Origin: Bradyrhizobium sp. CCBAU 051011
GTDB lineage: Bacteria; Pseudomonadota; Alphaproteobacteria; Rhizobiales; Xanthobacteraceae
DNA length: 64,000 nt
Direction: 5' to 3'
NCBI RefSeq assembly: GCF_009930815.1
Contig: NZ_CP022222.1
Coordinates: forward strand, 186,001 to 250,000
A program made the translations under genes and the position numbers. Positions 6,563 to 16,268 of the stretch are shown piece after piece; the first letter of the stretch is position 1; each line of letters begins with the position of its first letter. Under the pieces are notes generated by a model that worked only from the letters and a program-made list of their open reading frames with translations, was not told where the DNA came from and did not search any database.

Positions 6563-9500
6563 ATGAATGTTGCGGCTTGGCTGCACGGTCTGGGGCTGGG
6601 GCAATACGAACAGGCGTTCCGCGAGAACGACATTGATGCCGAGGTCCTTGCCGACCTGACGGCCGACGATCTGATCGGGGTTGGCGTCACCTCGGTCGGC
6701 CACCGCCGCAAGCTGCTTGCCGCGATCGTAGCGCTGCGTAGTGGCGCCGCGCCGACGCTTTCTCCTGATGCGGGCGCGCCGGCCTCGAAATTGCGGGTGG
6801 CTTCGCCGTTGCCGGAGGCCGAGCGGCGGCAGGTGACAGTCCTGTTCGCTGACATCGCCGGCTACACGAAGCTCGCCGACGAACTGGACGCTGAGGAAGT
6901 CCACGCCCTCCTCGGAAGCTTCTTCGATCTTGCCGACGCAAGCGTCGTCGATCACGGCGGGACTGTCGACAAGCACATCGGCGATTGCGTGATGGCTGTC
7001 TTCGGTGCCCCCGTCGCCTATGGCAACGACCCTGAGCGATGCGTCCGGGCAGCTCTCGATATCGGGAGCCGCATGCCCCTGGTCGCGGCCGATTTCGGTC
7101 GCCCTATTGGCGTCCACATCGGCATTGCCAGTGGCGAGGTTATGGCCAGCGGCACCGGCAGCGCGCGTCACGTTGAATACACTGTCACCGGCGAGTCCGT
7201 GAACCTAGCCTCACGCCTGAAGGATAAGGCGCCCACGGGCGAGATCTTCATTTCGGATTCGGTCTACCGGGCGCTCGCCGAACGGGTCGAATGCTCCGAG
7301 GTCGGGGAGCTGGCCATCAAAGGGCTCGCAAAACCGGTCAGGGCGTGGCGACTGCGCGCCTTTCGCGATCCGGCCCGCTCGGGCCGCCATGCGTTTGTTG
7401 GACGGCAACGCGAACTGCGGGCGCTCGAAGCGGCGCTGGCCGAGTGCCAGGACACGAGACACGGCCGCACCATCTACATTCGCGGGGAGGCCGGTATCGG
7501 CAAAACCCGCCTACTTGAGCAGTTCCAGGCGGAGGCCGGGCGGAAGAACTTCGCCTGTCACAGCGGGCTGGTGCTCGACTTCGGAATGGGCTCCGGTCAG
7601 GACGCAATCCGCTCGCTGGTTCGCAGCCTGCTTGGTCTGACGGGCCAGAGCAGCCATGAAGAGATCGAGGCAGCGGCTGAGAAGGCCCTCGAGGATGGCA
7701 TGCTTCCTGACGAGCGGCGGGTGTACCTGAACGACCTCCTTGACGTGCCACAATCGACAGAGCTGCGTACGCTCTATGATGCGATGGACAATCCCGCCCG
7801 CAACCGCGGCAAGCGGGCGACCGTCGCCGAACTCGTCACCCGCGCGAGCGGCCGTCGTCCTCGGCTGCTGGCGATTGAGGACCTGCACTGGGCTGATCAG
7901 ATGACTCTCGATCATCTAGCGAACCTCGCCGAGACGGTCGCTGGATGTCCGGCACTTCTGGTCATGACCTCGCGGCTCGAGCGCGACCCGCTCCATGAGG
8001 CCTGGGGCCCGACGATTGCCGGCCAGCCGATCGTGACGATCGACCTCGGCCCGCTTCAGCCGAGCGAAGCCAACGGGCTCGCCGAAGCCTATTTCGATGC
8101 ACTAGGCGAACTCGCCCAACGTTGCGTCGAACGGGCTGACGGCAATCCGCTGTTTCTGGAGCAACTGTTGCGCCATGCCGAGGAAAGCGCCGAGGGCAAC
8201 GTGCCGGGGTCGATCCGGAGTTTAGTACAGGCGCGCTTGGATCGGCTTGCGTTGGCCGACAAACGGGCGCTGCAAGCAGCCTCAGTTCTCGGCCAGCGCT
8301 TTACTGCCGAAGCATTGGCAGCCCTGCTCGACCAGCCCGGCTGGAATTGCGCCGACCTGGTGCGGCATCTCCTGGTGCGCCCGCAGGGCGATCATTTTCT
8401 TTTCGCCCACGCGCTGATTCAGGAGGGTGTCTACGACACGCTGCTCAGGAGCCGCCGCCGCGAGTTGCACCGGCGGGCGGCCGATTGGTTCAGGAACCGT
8501 GACCTGACGTTGTGCGCACAGCATCTCGATCGAGGCGATGACGATGGCGCTCCCCGCGCCTACCTGCAAGCGGCACGCGCGCAAGCAGCAGAGTACCGGA
8601 CCGAACGGGCCCTGCGTCTCGTCGAACGCGGGGTTGCCTTGGCCAGGAAGCGGGCGGATGTGAATGCATTATCCCTGCTCCGGGGTGAGATCCTCCACGA
8701 CTTCGGTTCAATCCCAGAATCGATTGCTGCTTTCGAACAGGCCTTGGCAGTCGCCGATGCTGATATCGAGCGGTGTCGAGCCTGGCTCGGTCTCGCCGCC
8801 GACCTGCGCGTGACGGATCGTTTCGACGAGGCGTTTGCGATGCTGGAGAAGGCCGCGACCGCGGCGGCTACCGACGACCTCGCGGCGGAGCGCGCGCGGA
8901 TCCATCATCTGCGGGGCAATCTCTGCTTCCCGCTCGGAAGGATTGTCGAGTGCTTGCAGGAGCATGAGCGGGCGCTCGACTGGGCCCGAAGAGCCCGTTC
9001 GCCAGAAATCGAGGCGCGCGCGCTTGGCGGCTTGGGCGATGCCGAATACGCGCGCGGCCGGATAGCCAGCGCCCATCGGCACTTCAGCCGGTGCGTGGAC
9101 CTGTCGCGCGCGTCCGGCGCCGGACGCATCGAAGTAGCCAACCTCAGCATGGTCGCGCACACCCAGGTGTATCTCAACGATTTCTCCGATGCGCTCGCGA
9201 CGAGCCAGATGGCAGTCGAACTGGCGGCGCGGGTCGGGCATCACCGTGCGGAAATCATCGCCCATTACGCGGCGTGCAACAAGTTTCGCACGACCGGCGA
9301 GTTTGCGCGTGTGAAGATGCATGCCGAGCGGGCGCTGGTCCTCGCTCGACAGCTCGGTGCCAAAAGGTTCGAGGCGGTCTGCTTTAACGATCTTGCCATG
9401 GTCGCTCGCGCAGAGGCTAGCAGCGCGGAAGCGATGAACCTGCTGCACCGGGCCTTGGCGATCAGCCGCGAGACTGGGATTGGCTTTGTGGGTCCGTGGA

Positions 9501-9895
9501 TCCTCGGCCACCTTGCGGTCACGACTAAGGATCCGCTTGAACGTCAAGCGGCGCTGACGGAAGGTGAGAGGGCCCTCCGTGAAGGCGCGGTCAGCCACAA
9601 TCATTTGTGGTTCTTCCGGTACGCGATCGATGCCTCGCTGGACTCTCAGGATTGGGACGGCGCGGAGCGCTACAGCGCGGCGCTCGAGGATTTTACGCGG
9701 CCAGAACCGTTGCCCTGGGCCAACTTCTTCGTCCGATATGGACGCGCTGTTGTTGCACATGGCCGGTGCCCCCCCGGACAGGAGACGACATGCAAGCTTG
9801 GTGACCTGCTGGCCGAGGCCGAGCGCCTTGGCATCGGTCCTGCGCTTGGGGCCCTCGCGTTATTGCAACGGGCCCGTCGCCAACAAGAAACGTGA
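6563..9895 (+). CDS. SAM - class III cyclase - STAND-like ATPase - TPR protein (1110 aa)
   Basis: Domains in order: SAM-like helical domain (1-60), class III nucleotidyl cyclase (about 88-250), AAA/STAND-type ATPase with Walker A GEAGIGKT (308-315) and Walker B LLAIEDLHWAD, then TPR-like helical repeats to the end. The cyclase appears catalytically complete: metal Asp97 and Asp141, Lys137, Thr207, and transition-state Asn214 and Arg218; Lys/Thr at the base-recognition sites fits adenylate cyclases of class IIIb. No membrane segment, so cytoplasmic. Such proteins are thought to couple ligand or partner sensing by the ATPase-TPR part to cyclic nucleotide synthesis. A paralogue faces it convergently at 10025-13351. 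The ligand is unknown. Confidence 0.9.
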   Translation: MNVAAWLHGLGLGQYEQAFRENDIDAEVLADLTADDLIGVGVTSVGHRRKLLAAIVALRSGAAPTLSPDAGAPASKLRVASPLPEAERRQVTVLFADIAGYTKLADELDAEEVHALLGSFFDLADASVVDHGGTVDKHIGDCVMAVFGAPVAYGNDPERCVRAALDIGSRMPLVAADFGRPIGVHIGIASGEVMASGTGSARHVEYTVTGESVNLASRLKDKAPTGEIFISDSVYRALAERVECSEVGELAIKGLAKPVRAWRLRAFRDPARSGRHAFVGRQRELRALEAALAECQDTRHGRTIYIRGEAGIGKTRLLEQFQAEAGRKNFACHSGLVLDFGMGSGQDAIRSLVRSLLGLTGQSSHEEIEAAAEKALEDGMLPDERRVYLNDLLDVPQSTELRTLYDAMDNPARNRGKRATVAELVTRASGRRPRLLAIEDLHWADQMTLDHLANLAETVAGCPALLVMTSRLERDPLHEAWGPTIAGQPIVTIDLGPLQPSEANGLAEAYFDALGELAQRCVERADGNPLFLEQLLRHAEESAEGNVPGSIRSLVQARLDRLALADKRALQAASVLGQRFTAEALAALLDQPGWNCADLVRHLLVRPQGDHFLFAHALIQEGVYDTLLRSRRRELHRRAADWFRNRDLTLCAQHLDRGDDDGAPRAYLQAARAQAAEYRTERALRLVERGVALARKRADVNALSLLRGEILHDFGSIPESIAAFEQALAVADADIERCRAWLGLAADLRVTDRFDEAFAMLEKAATAAATDDLAAERARIHHLRGNLCFPLGRIVECLQEHERALDWARRARSPEIEARALGGLGDAEYARGRIASAHRHFSRCVDLSRASGAGRIEVANLSMVAHTQVYLNDFSDALATSQMAVELAARVGHHRAEIIAHYAACNKFRTTGEFARVKMHAERALVLARQLGAKRFEAVCFNDLAMVARAEASSAEAMNLLHRALAISRETGIGFVGPWILGHLAVTTKDPLERQAALTEGERALREGAVSHNHLWFFRYAIDASLDSQDWDGAERYSAALEDFTRPEPLPWANFFVRYGRAVVAHGRCPPGQETTCKLGDLLAEAERLGIGPALGALALLQRARRQQET

Positions 9896-10024
9896 TGTGA
9901 ATGTAGAGGGAGAATTTTTAGCTGAGACCGCTCCGGGTCAAATTGAGTCACGTCGACACTGCCGGCCGAACTTATCCAAGCCATTTCTTGGCCACACGAC
10001 TTTCGCGTGATTTTTCCAAATGTG

Positions 10025-13000
10025 TCAAATGCCATCAAGCACCGCTTTGGCTTCGCGGGAATCGACGGTTTCGAAGCCTTCAATGAACGAGCCGTAGATC
10101 TTGGCGAGTTCATCGTAGGCTTCCGTTCGTCGATCGTCCTTCGCCAGAAGCCGCGCGAGCCTTGTGCAGCCTCGCAGGTGAAGTGCGCGGGCATTTTGGA
10201 CTTGCGCGCTCTGCATGGCACGCCGGATGCAGCGTTCCGCTTCCGCCTGGTCGCGGGTTGCCAGAGCGAGATCGCCCTCGAGCAGGTGCAGACCGGCGTC
10301 GGCCCAATGCTCCTCATTGCGCTCGGCGGCAGCGCGCGCCTCGGCGAGTGTGACGATCGCGTCGTCAAGCCGTTGCGCTCGGCGGTAAAGGTCAGCAAGG
10401 ATTCCCAAATAGTACGGTAAACGCAGCTCAGCTCCGGTGGCCCGCAGGTCCCGCACGCCGACGCGAACGCGTGCAATACCATCCTCGACGTCGCCGTCCT
10501 CGGCGACAGCCCATCCATTCATGATCGCTGCCCAGGCGCCATAATAGCTGAACCCATGTTCGTTGCAGATTGAGCGAGCCGCGTCTGCACGAGCGCGGAC
10601 TTCCGTCGGCTCGCGACGGAACTGGTGCAGCATCGCAACGTAGGCGAGCGCCACTGCCAAGCTAAACGGATGAACGAGCCGATGGGCGAGATCGATCGCA
10701 TCCTGCGCCGCCCGAAGCGCGGAATCCGCGAACCCAAGATGCCAGTCGACATGAGCGGCATAGGCGCGGCCGAAGACGTGAATATTGACGCCGCGCGACA
10801 ACGCATTGGCGGGATCGCCGACCTGCATGATCTTTGCACTGCTGATCTCCAGGTGCTCGCGTGCCGATCGGTAGTCGCCCTGATGGAATAGATTGAACGC
10901 CAAGGCATTGTGCGCGTCGGCCTGCATTACGAGATCGTCGCCTTGCTCGGCCAGCTCGACGAGCTCGGAGCAGAGCTCGCTCACGCGCAGGATGTGAGCG
11001 CGTACGTGATGCACATAGCACAGGCCACGCAACGCCTTGGCGAGATTGCGATGGTGTCCGCACCGTCGCGCCAGATGTTCCGCTTTTGCGTACGCCGTCT
11101 CGACCTCTGGAGCGGCAAAGCCCCTTGTTGCCATCAGCGGAGGACCGAGTGCAATCTGTACCTCAAGCTCGTGGCGTAATTGTTCGTCGGTGGGCGGGCG
11201 GCTCCCGAGCATCTCGAGGGCCGTGGTCAGATGACTTATCGCTTCCCTGTTCGCCGATCGGCCAGCCGCCAGCCGTCCCGCCCGTAGCCAAAAGTCGATC
11301 GCCCGATCGGCATGCCCGGCTGCTGTGAGATGGTGCGCCAGGAGCTCGGGCTGGCGCGTGACAAGATTGGCGAACCGTGCCTCGAGGACGGCAGCAATCC
11401 GACCGTGAAGCTCGCTCCGTCGACTCTTAAGAAGCGAGGCGTAGGCGACATCCTGGACCAGCGCATGCTTGAAAGTATAGATCGCCTCCGGCGGCGTGCC
11501 GCGCTGAAAGACGAGCTCCGACTTCACAAGCCGGGCGAGCGCCTGGTCGAGATCGGCCGGTTCTCGTGCAGCGACTGCATCGAGGAGCTCGTAGCTGAAT
11601 TCACGGCCGATGGCGGCGCCGACCTGCAGCAAGTCCTTGGCCGACGCCAGGCGATCGAGCCGGGCCATCAGGGAGTCCTGCAGACTCGCCGGAATGACAA
11701 GCGCACCACGCGCTGCGATCAGCGCTAGACCCTCGGGCGTGTTGCGCAGCATGCCTGACTCCAGCACCGTCTTGGTGAGTTCTTCGATGAAGAGCGGAAC
11801 GCCTTCGGTCTTTGCGACAATCTCGTCCATCAGTGTTGGAGGTAGGCGGCGCCCACCTGACGTTTGCTCGACAAGAGCCGCCGCCGCCCGGCGCGCGAGG
11901 CGATTGAGCGTCAGGGCCGTAACATGCGGGAAGGACGGCCAAGGCAGCGTCATCTCCGGCCGGAACGTGATGATCAGGAGTACCGGCAGGCGCTGAACCC
12001 GCTGCAAGATCAGCCCGAGGAGCTCGAGTGATGTCGGATCGAACCAGTGCGCATCCTCAAGCACTGACAGAACCGGGCGTCGTTGGGCCAGGCCCTCGAG
12101 CTGTGCGAGAAGCACTTCCAGAGTCTTGCGCTTCTGGGTCTGCGGCAAGAGGTCGAGCGGCGGGTATCGATCGTCCGTCGGTATGCCGAGGAGAGCCGCG
12201 ATGAGCGGCACGGCTTCGGTGAGATCGTCAGTCCCTTGCGCAAGTAAAGATACGAGCTTGGAAAGCCGCATTGGAGGCGTGTCGTCACGCTCGAACGCCG
12301 CCGCTCGCTCAAGCTGGTCGATGAATGGCCAGAGCACGGTATTGGCGTGGTAGGGCGAGGCACGATGAGAGATTCGAGTGTGCGGCTCGTCGGCGATCCG
12401 CTCTCGGAGCGCCTCGATGAGTCGCGACTTGCCGATTCCGGCTTCCCCGGCGAGAAGCATCGCCTGACCCTCGCCGTTCCTGGCGAGGTGCCAGCGCTCG
12501 AGAAGGAGTTCCAGTTCCTGCTCCCGCCCAAGGAGCGGGCTCAGGCCCGCTGGGTGAAGTGCCTCGAAACGGCTCTCCGCAGCGCGCTTGCGGACGATCC
12601 GCCAGGCGTTGATCGGTTCTGCGAAGCCCCGCAGTTCGCATGGTCCGAGGTCTTCGAGCTCGAATAGCCCGCCGATCAGACGCCGTGTTTGCTCCGCGAC
12701 GACGACTTCGCCGCGCCCGGCTACGGCCTGCAGGCGGGCGGCGAGGTTCGGGGGGTCGCCGACGACCGCTTCCTCCTGCGCCGCGCCGGTGCCCAGGAGA
12801 TCACCTACGACGACGAGCCCTGTCGCGATCCCAACCCGCGCGGCAAGCGGGCGGCCGTCTGGCGACCGCAGACGGTCCACGGCCTCGACAGTCGCGAGGC
12901 TGGCTGCCACCGCCCTCTCAGCCTCATCCTCGTGCGCGCGCGGCCAGCCGAAGTAGGCCAGCACGCCGTCACCCATGAACTTGGCAAGGTGTCCGTCGAA

Positions 13001-13351
13001 GCGTGCGATCTCGCCCGCGACTGTATTCTGGTAGGCGGTCAGCGTCTCCCGCATGTCCTCAGGATCAAGTCGTGTGGAAAGGGATGTCGAGCCGACAAGG
13101 TCGACGAACATCACAGTGAGCTGGCGGCGTTCCGCGTACGACGGCCGCCGGATTGCGACGATGGATGGCGGCGCGACCTCCAGGGCAGCGATCGCCGTTA
13201 GCAGCTTTTTTCGGTGCCCAAGCGGCAGGCCAAGTTTCTCGAAGTCGGCGTCCGTGAGCGACGGCAGCACGTCCGCATCGATGGCCTGCTCGCGGAACAA
13301 CGCCGCATAGTTGGAAAGGCCGAGATCTTGAAGCCACTGCGCGACGTCCAT
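10025..13351 (-). CDS. SAM - class III cyclase-like - STAND-like ATPase - TPR protein (1108 aa)
   Basis: Same architecture and length as the convergent neighbour: SAM-like domain (1-57), cyclase (about 76-245), ATPase with Walker A GEAGIGKS and a Walker B VLSVLEDAHWFD, and TPR-rich C-terminus. Metal Asp84 and Asp128, Lys124, Asn202 and Arg206 are present. The position matching Thr207 of the paralogue is Ala195, and the usual GDxVN is GDPPN, so base recognition may differ or be weakened. The two genes are diverged in sequence, so this is not a recent duplication. Only about 130 bases separate their 3' ends. Confidence 0.9.
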   Translation of the reverse strand: MDVAQWLQDLGLSNYAALFREQAIDADVLPSLTDADFEKLGLPLGHRKKLLTAIAALEVAPPSIVAIRRPSYAERRQLTVMFVDLVGSTSLSTRLDPEDMRETLTAYQNTVAGEIARFDGHLAKFMGDGVLAYFGWPRAHEDEAERAVAASLATVEAVDRLRSPDGRPLAARVGIATGLVVVGDLLGTGAAQEEAVVGDPPNLAARLQAVAGRGEVVVAEQTRRLIGGLFELEDLGPCELRGFAEPINAWRIVRKRAAESRFEALHPAGLSPLLGREQELELLLERWHLARNGEGQAMLLAGEAGIGKSRLIEALRERIADEPHTRISHRASPYHANTVLWPFIDQLERAAAFERDDTPPMRLSKLVSLLAQGTDDLTEAVPLIAALLGIPTDDRYPPLDLLPQTQKRKTLEVLLAQLEGLAQRRPVLSVLEDAHWFDPTSLELLGLILQRVQRLPVLLIITFRPEMTLPWPSFPHVTALTLNRLARRAAAALVEQTSGGRRLPPTLMDEIVAKTEGVPLFIEELTKTVLESGMLRNTPEGLALIAARGALVIPASLQDSLMARLDRLASAKDLLQVGAAIGREFSYELLDAVAAREPADLDQALARLVKSELVFQRGTPPEAIYTFKHALVQDVAYASLLKSRRSELHGRIAAVLEARFANLVTRQPELLAHHLTAAGHADRAIDFWLRAGRLAAGRSANREAISHLTTALEMLGSRPPTDEQLRHELEVQIALGPPLMATRGFAAPEVETAYAKAEHLARRCGHHRNLAKALRGLCYVHHVRAHILRVSELCSELVELAEQGDDLVMQADAHNALAFNLFHQGDYRSAREHLEISSAKIMQVGDPANALSRGVNIHVFGRAYAAHVDWHLGFADSALRAAQDAIDLAHRLVHPFSLAVALAYVAMLHQFRREPTEVRARADAARSICNEHGFSYYGAWAAIMNGWAVAEDGDVEDGIARVRVGVRDLRATGAELRLPYYLGILADLYRRAQRLDDAIVTLAEARAAAERNEEHWADAGLHLLEGDLALATRDQAEAERCIRRAMQSAQVQNARALHLRGCTRLARLLAKDDRRTEAYDELAKIYGSFIEGFETVDSREAKAVLDGI

Positions 13352-13707
13352 TCCGCGACGCTCCGCCGGCCAGCCCCGCTGCGAAGTTTAGCAGAGAATG
13401 GAGCACTGCGCGGGGATTGCTGTTTGCGCTTGCTGGTCGCAGCAGGCACATCTGCCCGGCGGCATTACATCCGTGGTCCAGAAATGTCCGCCCCTGGTTC
13501 GGGTCAGGATCGGATAAAATCAGCTGGCGCATTGGTGAAGAATTGATCAGAGCGAGTGTCAAAGCGGGTTTAATCCGAGCACCATAGTGCTAAGCTGAAA
13601 AGCATAACAGCCGAGTAGGTTGAAGCCGTACTGCCCTTGCGGAGCGGCCTATATCTTTTGCGATCTCTGCCGTCCCGCGGTCGAACACCGATTCAAGGGA
13701 GGAGAAG
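13352..13707. other. intergenic region, possible 32-codon Cys-rich mini-ORF
   Basis: Divergent upstream region between the second cyclase gene and the MBL gene. A TTG-started frame at 13620-13718 encodes CPCGAAYIFCDLC and ends overlapping the ATG of the MBL gene. It could be a coupled leader or chance. GGGAGGAG at 13698-13705 is the MBL ribosome binding site. No other gene is supported. Confidence 0.35.
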
Positions 13708-14700
13708 ATGTCGCTTGATCGTCGTCATTTCCTTGCAGCTACCGGAAGCGCCATGGTCGGGCTCGTTGGTGGATCGTGGAGTGGTGATGGTGTCAAGGCT
13801 CGCGCACCAGTCTCAAAAAGCCAGGTGCCAGGATTCTACCGATTCAGTCTCGGACGGTTCCAACTCACGGTCATGAGCGACGGTACGATTGCTTTTCCGG
13901 CGGAGGCGCTCTGGCCAGAAGCGCCTAAAGCGGAACGCGATGCCGTCCTAGCGTCGGACTTCCAGCCCACGGACAAATCTACGCTCCAGGTGAATGTGTT
14001 GGCGGTGAATACGGGCGATCGCCTTGTGCTCATCGACGCAGGCACCCGCGGAAAGGCACAGCCAACCGCGGGCCGTCTACTTCAGAACCTCGCGGCCGCC
14101 GAGATCAAGCCGGAGGAGGTCGACACGGTCTTGATCACGCATGCCCATCCGGATCACCTGTGGGGGGTCGCCGACAAAAGCGACACCGAGCGGACGTTTC
14201 CAAACGCTGAGTATGTGATCGGCGAAGCGGAATTGAACTTCTGGATGCAGCCTCAGCACCCGTTGGCAAGTGATGCTGTTTGGGGCGACATTTACCGCCA
14301 GAACATGAAAACACTCGCGGCGATCAAGGATCGCATCCGGACTATGAAGCCGAACGGCGAGGTGGTCCCGGGCATCACGGCAATAGCCACACCTGGGCAC
14401 ACGCCGGGGCATACCTCCGTGCAGATCGCGTCCGGTTCCAACCAGATTCTCTGCACTGCAGACGTTGTTGGCAACCGCGCCGTCGCTTTCCAGCACCCCG
14501 ACTGGCGCGGTGGGTTCGACCTGGATCTCGACCAAGGCGCGAAGACACGCCGAGCCTTCCTCGATCGATGCGCGAGCGAGAAAGTGATGGTCTCGACCTA
14601 CCATCTCCCGTTCCCCGGAATTGGCCATGTCGTCCGCGCCGGAACAGTGTTTAGCTGGCTTTCAAGCGATTGGAGTTGGGACGGCATAAGTCCTACTTAA
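13708..14700 (+). CDS. MBL-fold metallo-hydrolase with Tat-type signal
   Basis: A 330-residue protein beginning with a twin-arginine-like signal (DRRHFLAATGSAMVGLVGG), so probably exported folded. The metallo-beta-lactamase fold is marked by LVLIDAGT, the zinc motif HAHPDH, ATPGHTPGH, the TADVVGN Asp site, and TYHLPFPGIGH near the end. The fold includes lactonases, esterases and sulfatases; substrate cannot be told. GGGAGGAG precedes the ATG. The FAD-linked oxidase gene follows by 47 bases in the same direction, so the two may act in one pathway. Confidence 0.85.
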   Translation: MSLDRRHFLAATGSAMVGLVGGSWSGDGVKARAPVSKSQVPGFYRFSLGRFQLTVMSDGTIAFPAEALWPEAPKAERDAVLASDFQPTDKSTLQVNVLAVNTGDRLVLIDAGTRGKAQPTAGRLLQNLAAAEIKPEEVDTVLITHAHPDHLWGVADKSDTERTFPNAEYVIGEAELNFWMQPQHPLASDAVWGDIYRQNMKTLAAIKDRIRTMKPNGEVVPGITAIATPGHTPGHTSVQIASGSNQILCTADVVGNRAVAFQHPDWRGGFDLDLDQGAKTRRAFLDRCASEKVMVSTYHLPFPGIGHVVRAGTVFSWLSSDWSWDGISPT

Positions 14701-14747
14701 GTCCACCTAGCCCAACTGGCGAATAGTTGTGTGAAGAGGAGGAGATC

Positions 14748-16133
14748 ATGCAATCCATGGCCACTGAAACCTTCATCGGCAACATGCGCGGCCCGGTCAT
14801 CAGGCGAACGGACGCCGACTATGAAGCCGTGCGCAGCCTCTACAACGGGATGATCGATAAGAGTCCCGAGATGATAGCGCGATGCACCGACGTCGCGGAC
14901 GTTGTCGCCGCCGTCAATTTTGCAAGGCAGAACGATCTCAAGGTCGCGATCCGCGGAGGCGGCCACAACGGGCCGGGCCTTGGCAGTGTTGATGACGGGC
15001 TGATGATCGACATGTCGATGATGAAAGGCGTGCGGGTCAACCCCACCGCCCGTACCGTCCGCGTTGGCCCCGGCTGCACCCAGGGCGATGTCGATCATGC
15101 CACGCATATCTACGGGCTCGCCGTGCCGGCTGGCATCGTCTCGACGACCGGCATTGCCGGCCTCACGCTCGGCGGCGGCACCGGATATCTCACCCGCAAG
15201 TACGGCCTCACCATCGACAATCTGCTTGAGGCGGATGTCGTGCTCGCAGACGGTCACATTGTCACAGCCAACAAGTCGGAGAATGCTGACCTCTATTGGG
15301 GGCTGCGCGGCGGCGGCGGTAATTTCGGTATTGTCACGAGCTTCCTGTTCCAGGCTCATCCGGTGAGCATGGTCTATGCCGGTCCAATCTTCTGGGATAT
15401 CAAAGATGCCCGGACTATCATGCAGACGTACAGGGATTTCTTGCCTGGCGCTCCTGAAGAGCTTGGGGCCTTTGTCGGGTTGAAGACCGTTCCGCCAGTA
15501 GACCCGTTCCCGACGGAGCATCAGGGCAAGCGCGCCTGCGCGATCATCGCTTGCTACAATGGCCCGACAGAAGACGGTCAGGCCGTCATGGCCAAGTTGC
15601 TCGGAACGCTGCCCCCGCCGCTCTTCAACTGGATGGGGGAAATGCCCTATCCAGCCCTCCAGTCCATGTTCGATCCGTTCTTCCCGAAGGGCCTGCAATG
15701 GTACTGGCGCGGCGATTTCGTGAAAGAGCTGACTGACGAAGCGATTGACGCCCATATCGGCCAGGCACAGAAACTGCCGAGCCCGCTCTCGCTTATGCAC
15801 CTTTATCCGATCGACGGTGCCGTCCATCGCGTCGGCAAGAGCGACACCGCCTGGAACACGCGCGATGCCACCTGGTCGATGGTCATCGCTGGCATCGATC
15901 CCAATCCGCAAAAGGCGGGCGAAATCACCCGCTGGACCAAAGGCTATTGGGAAGCCGTGCATCCTTATTCGGCTGACGGCTGCTATGTGAACTTCATGAT
16001 GGACGATGGAGATGACAACAGACTCAAGGCTACTTACGGTGACAATTACGATCGTCTCGTTGCTTTGAAAGACAAGTACGACCCGACAAACTTCTTTTGC
16101 ATGAACCAGAACATCAGGCCACTCAACTCGTAG
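14748..16133 (+). CDS. FAD-linked oxidase, BBE family
   Basis: The ATG at 14748 is preferred over an earlier TTG because GAGGAGGAG lies 6-14 bases upstream. The 461-residue protein has an N-terminal PCMH-type FAD domain: IRGGGHNGPGLGSVDDG with the His that usually attaches FAD, and GLTLGGGTGYLTRKYG. The C-terminus closes YDPTNFFCMNQNI, the BBE signature. The loop that carries a second FAD-linking Cys in berberine bridge enzymes reads GIVSTTG, so single attachment through His is likely. Family members oxidise sugars or alkaloid-like alcohols using oxygen. It probably forms a unit with the MBL gene. Confidence 0.88.
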   Translation: MQSMATETFIGNMRGPVIRRTDADYEAVRSLYNGMIDKSPEMIARCTDVADVVAAVNFARQNDLKVAIRGGGHNGPGLGSVDDGLMIDMSMMKGVRVNPTARTVRVGPGCTQGDVDHATHIYGLAVPAGIVSTTGIAGLTLGGGTGYLTRKYGLTIDNLLEADVVLADGHIVTANKSENADLYWGLRGGGGNFGIVTSFLFQAHPVSMVYAGPIFWDIKDARTIMQTYRDFLPGAPEELGAFVGLKTVPPVDPFPTEHQGKRACAIIACYNGPTEDGQAVMAKLLGTLPPPLFNWMGEMPYPALQSMFDPFFPKGLQWYWRGDFVKELTDEAIDAHIGQAQKLPSPLSLMHLYPIDGAVHRVGKSDTAWNTRDATWSMVIAGIDPNPQKAGEITRWTKGYWEAVHPYSADGCYVNFMMDDGDDNRLKATYGDNYDRLVALKDKYDPTNFFCMNQNIRPLNS

Positions 16134-16268
16134 AGGATCATGTCTGCCGCGCAGTTCAATCGCGCCAAAGAGTCTTGTCGGAGCGTTCTTTCGCTTCATG
16201 GAACGAAGGGACGCTCAGGCCATCATTTGCGTCCGCCACTCTTGCTGTCAACTTCCGCTCCGGGTCTT

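Noticed and set aside
8708..9760. 350-codon minus-strand frame
   Set aside because: Antisense to the TPR part of the first cyclase protein.
14697..16199. 500-codon minus-strand frame
   Set aside because: Shadow of the FAD-linked oxidase, whose family motifs are complete on the other strand.
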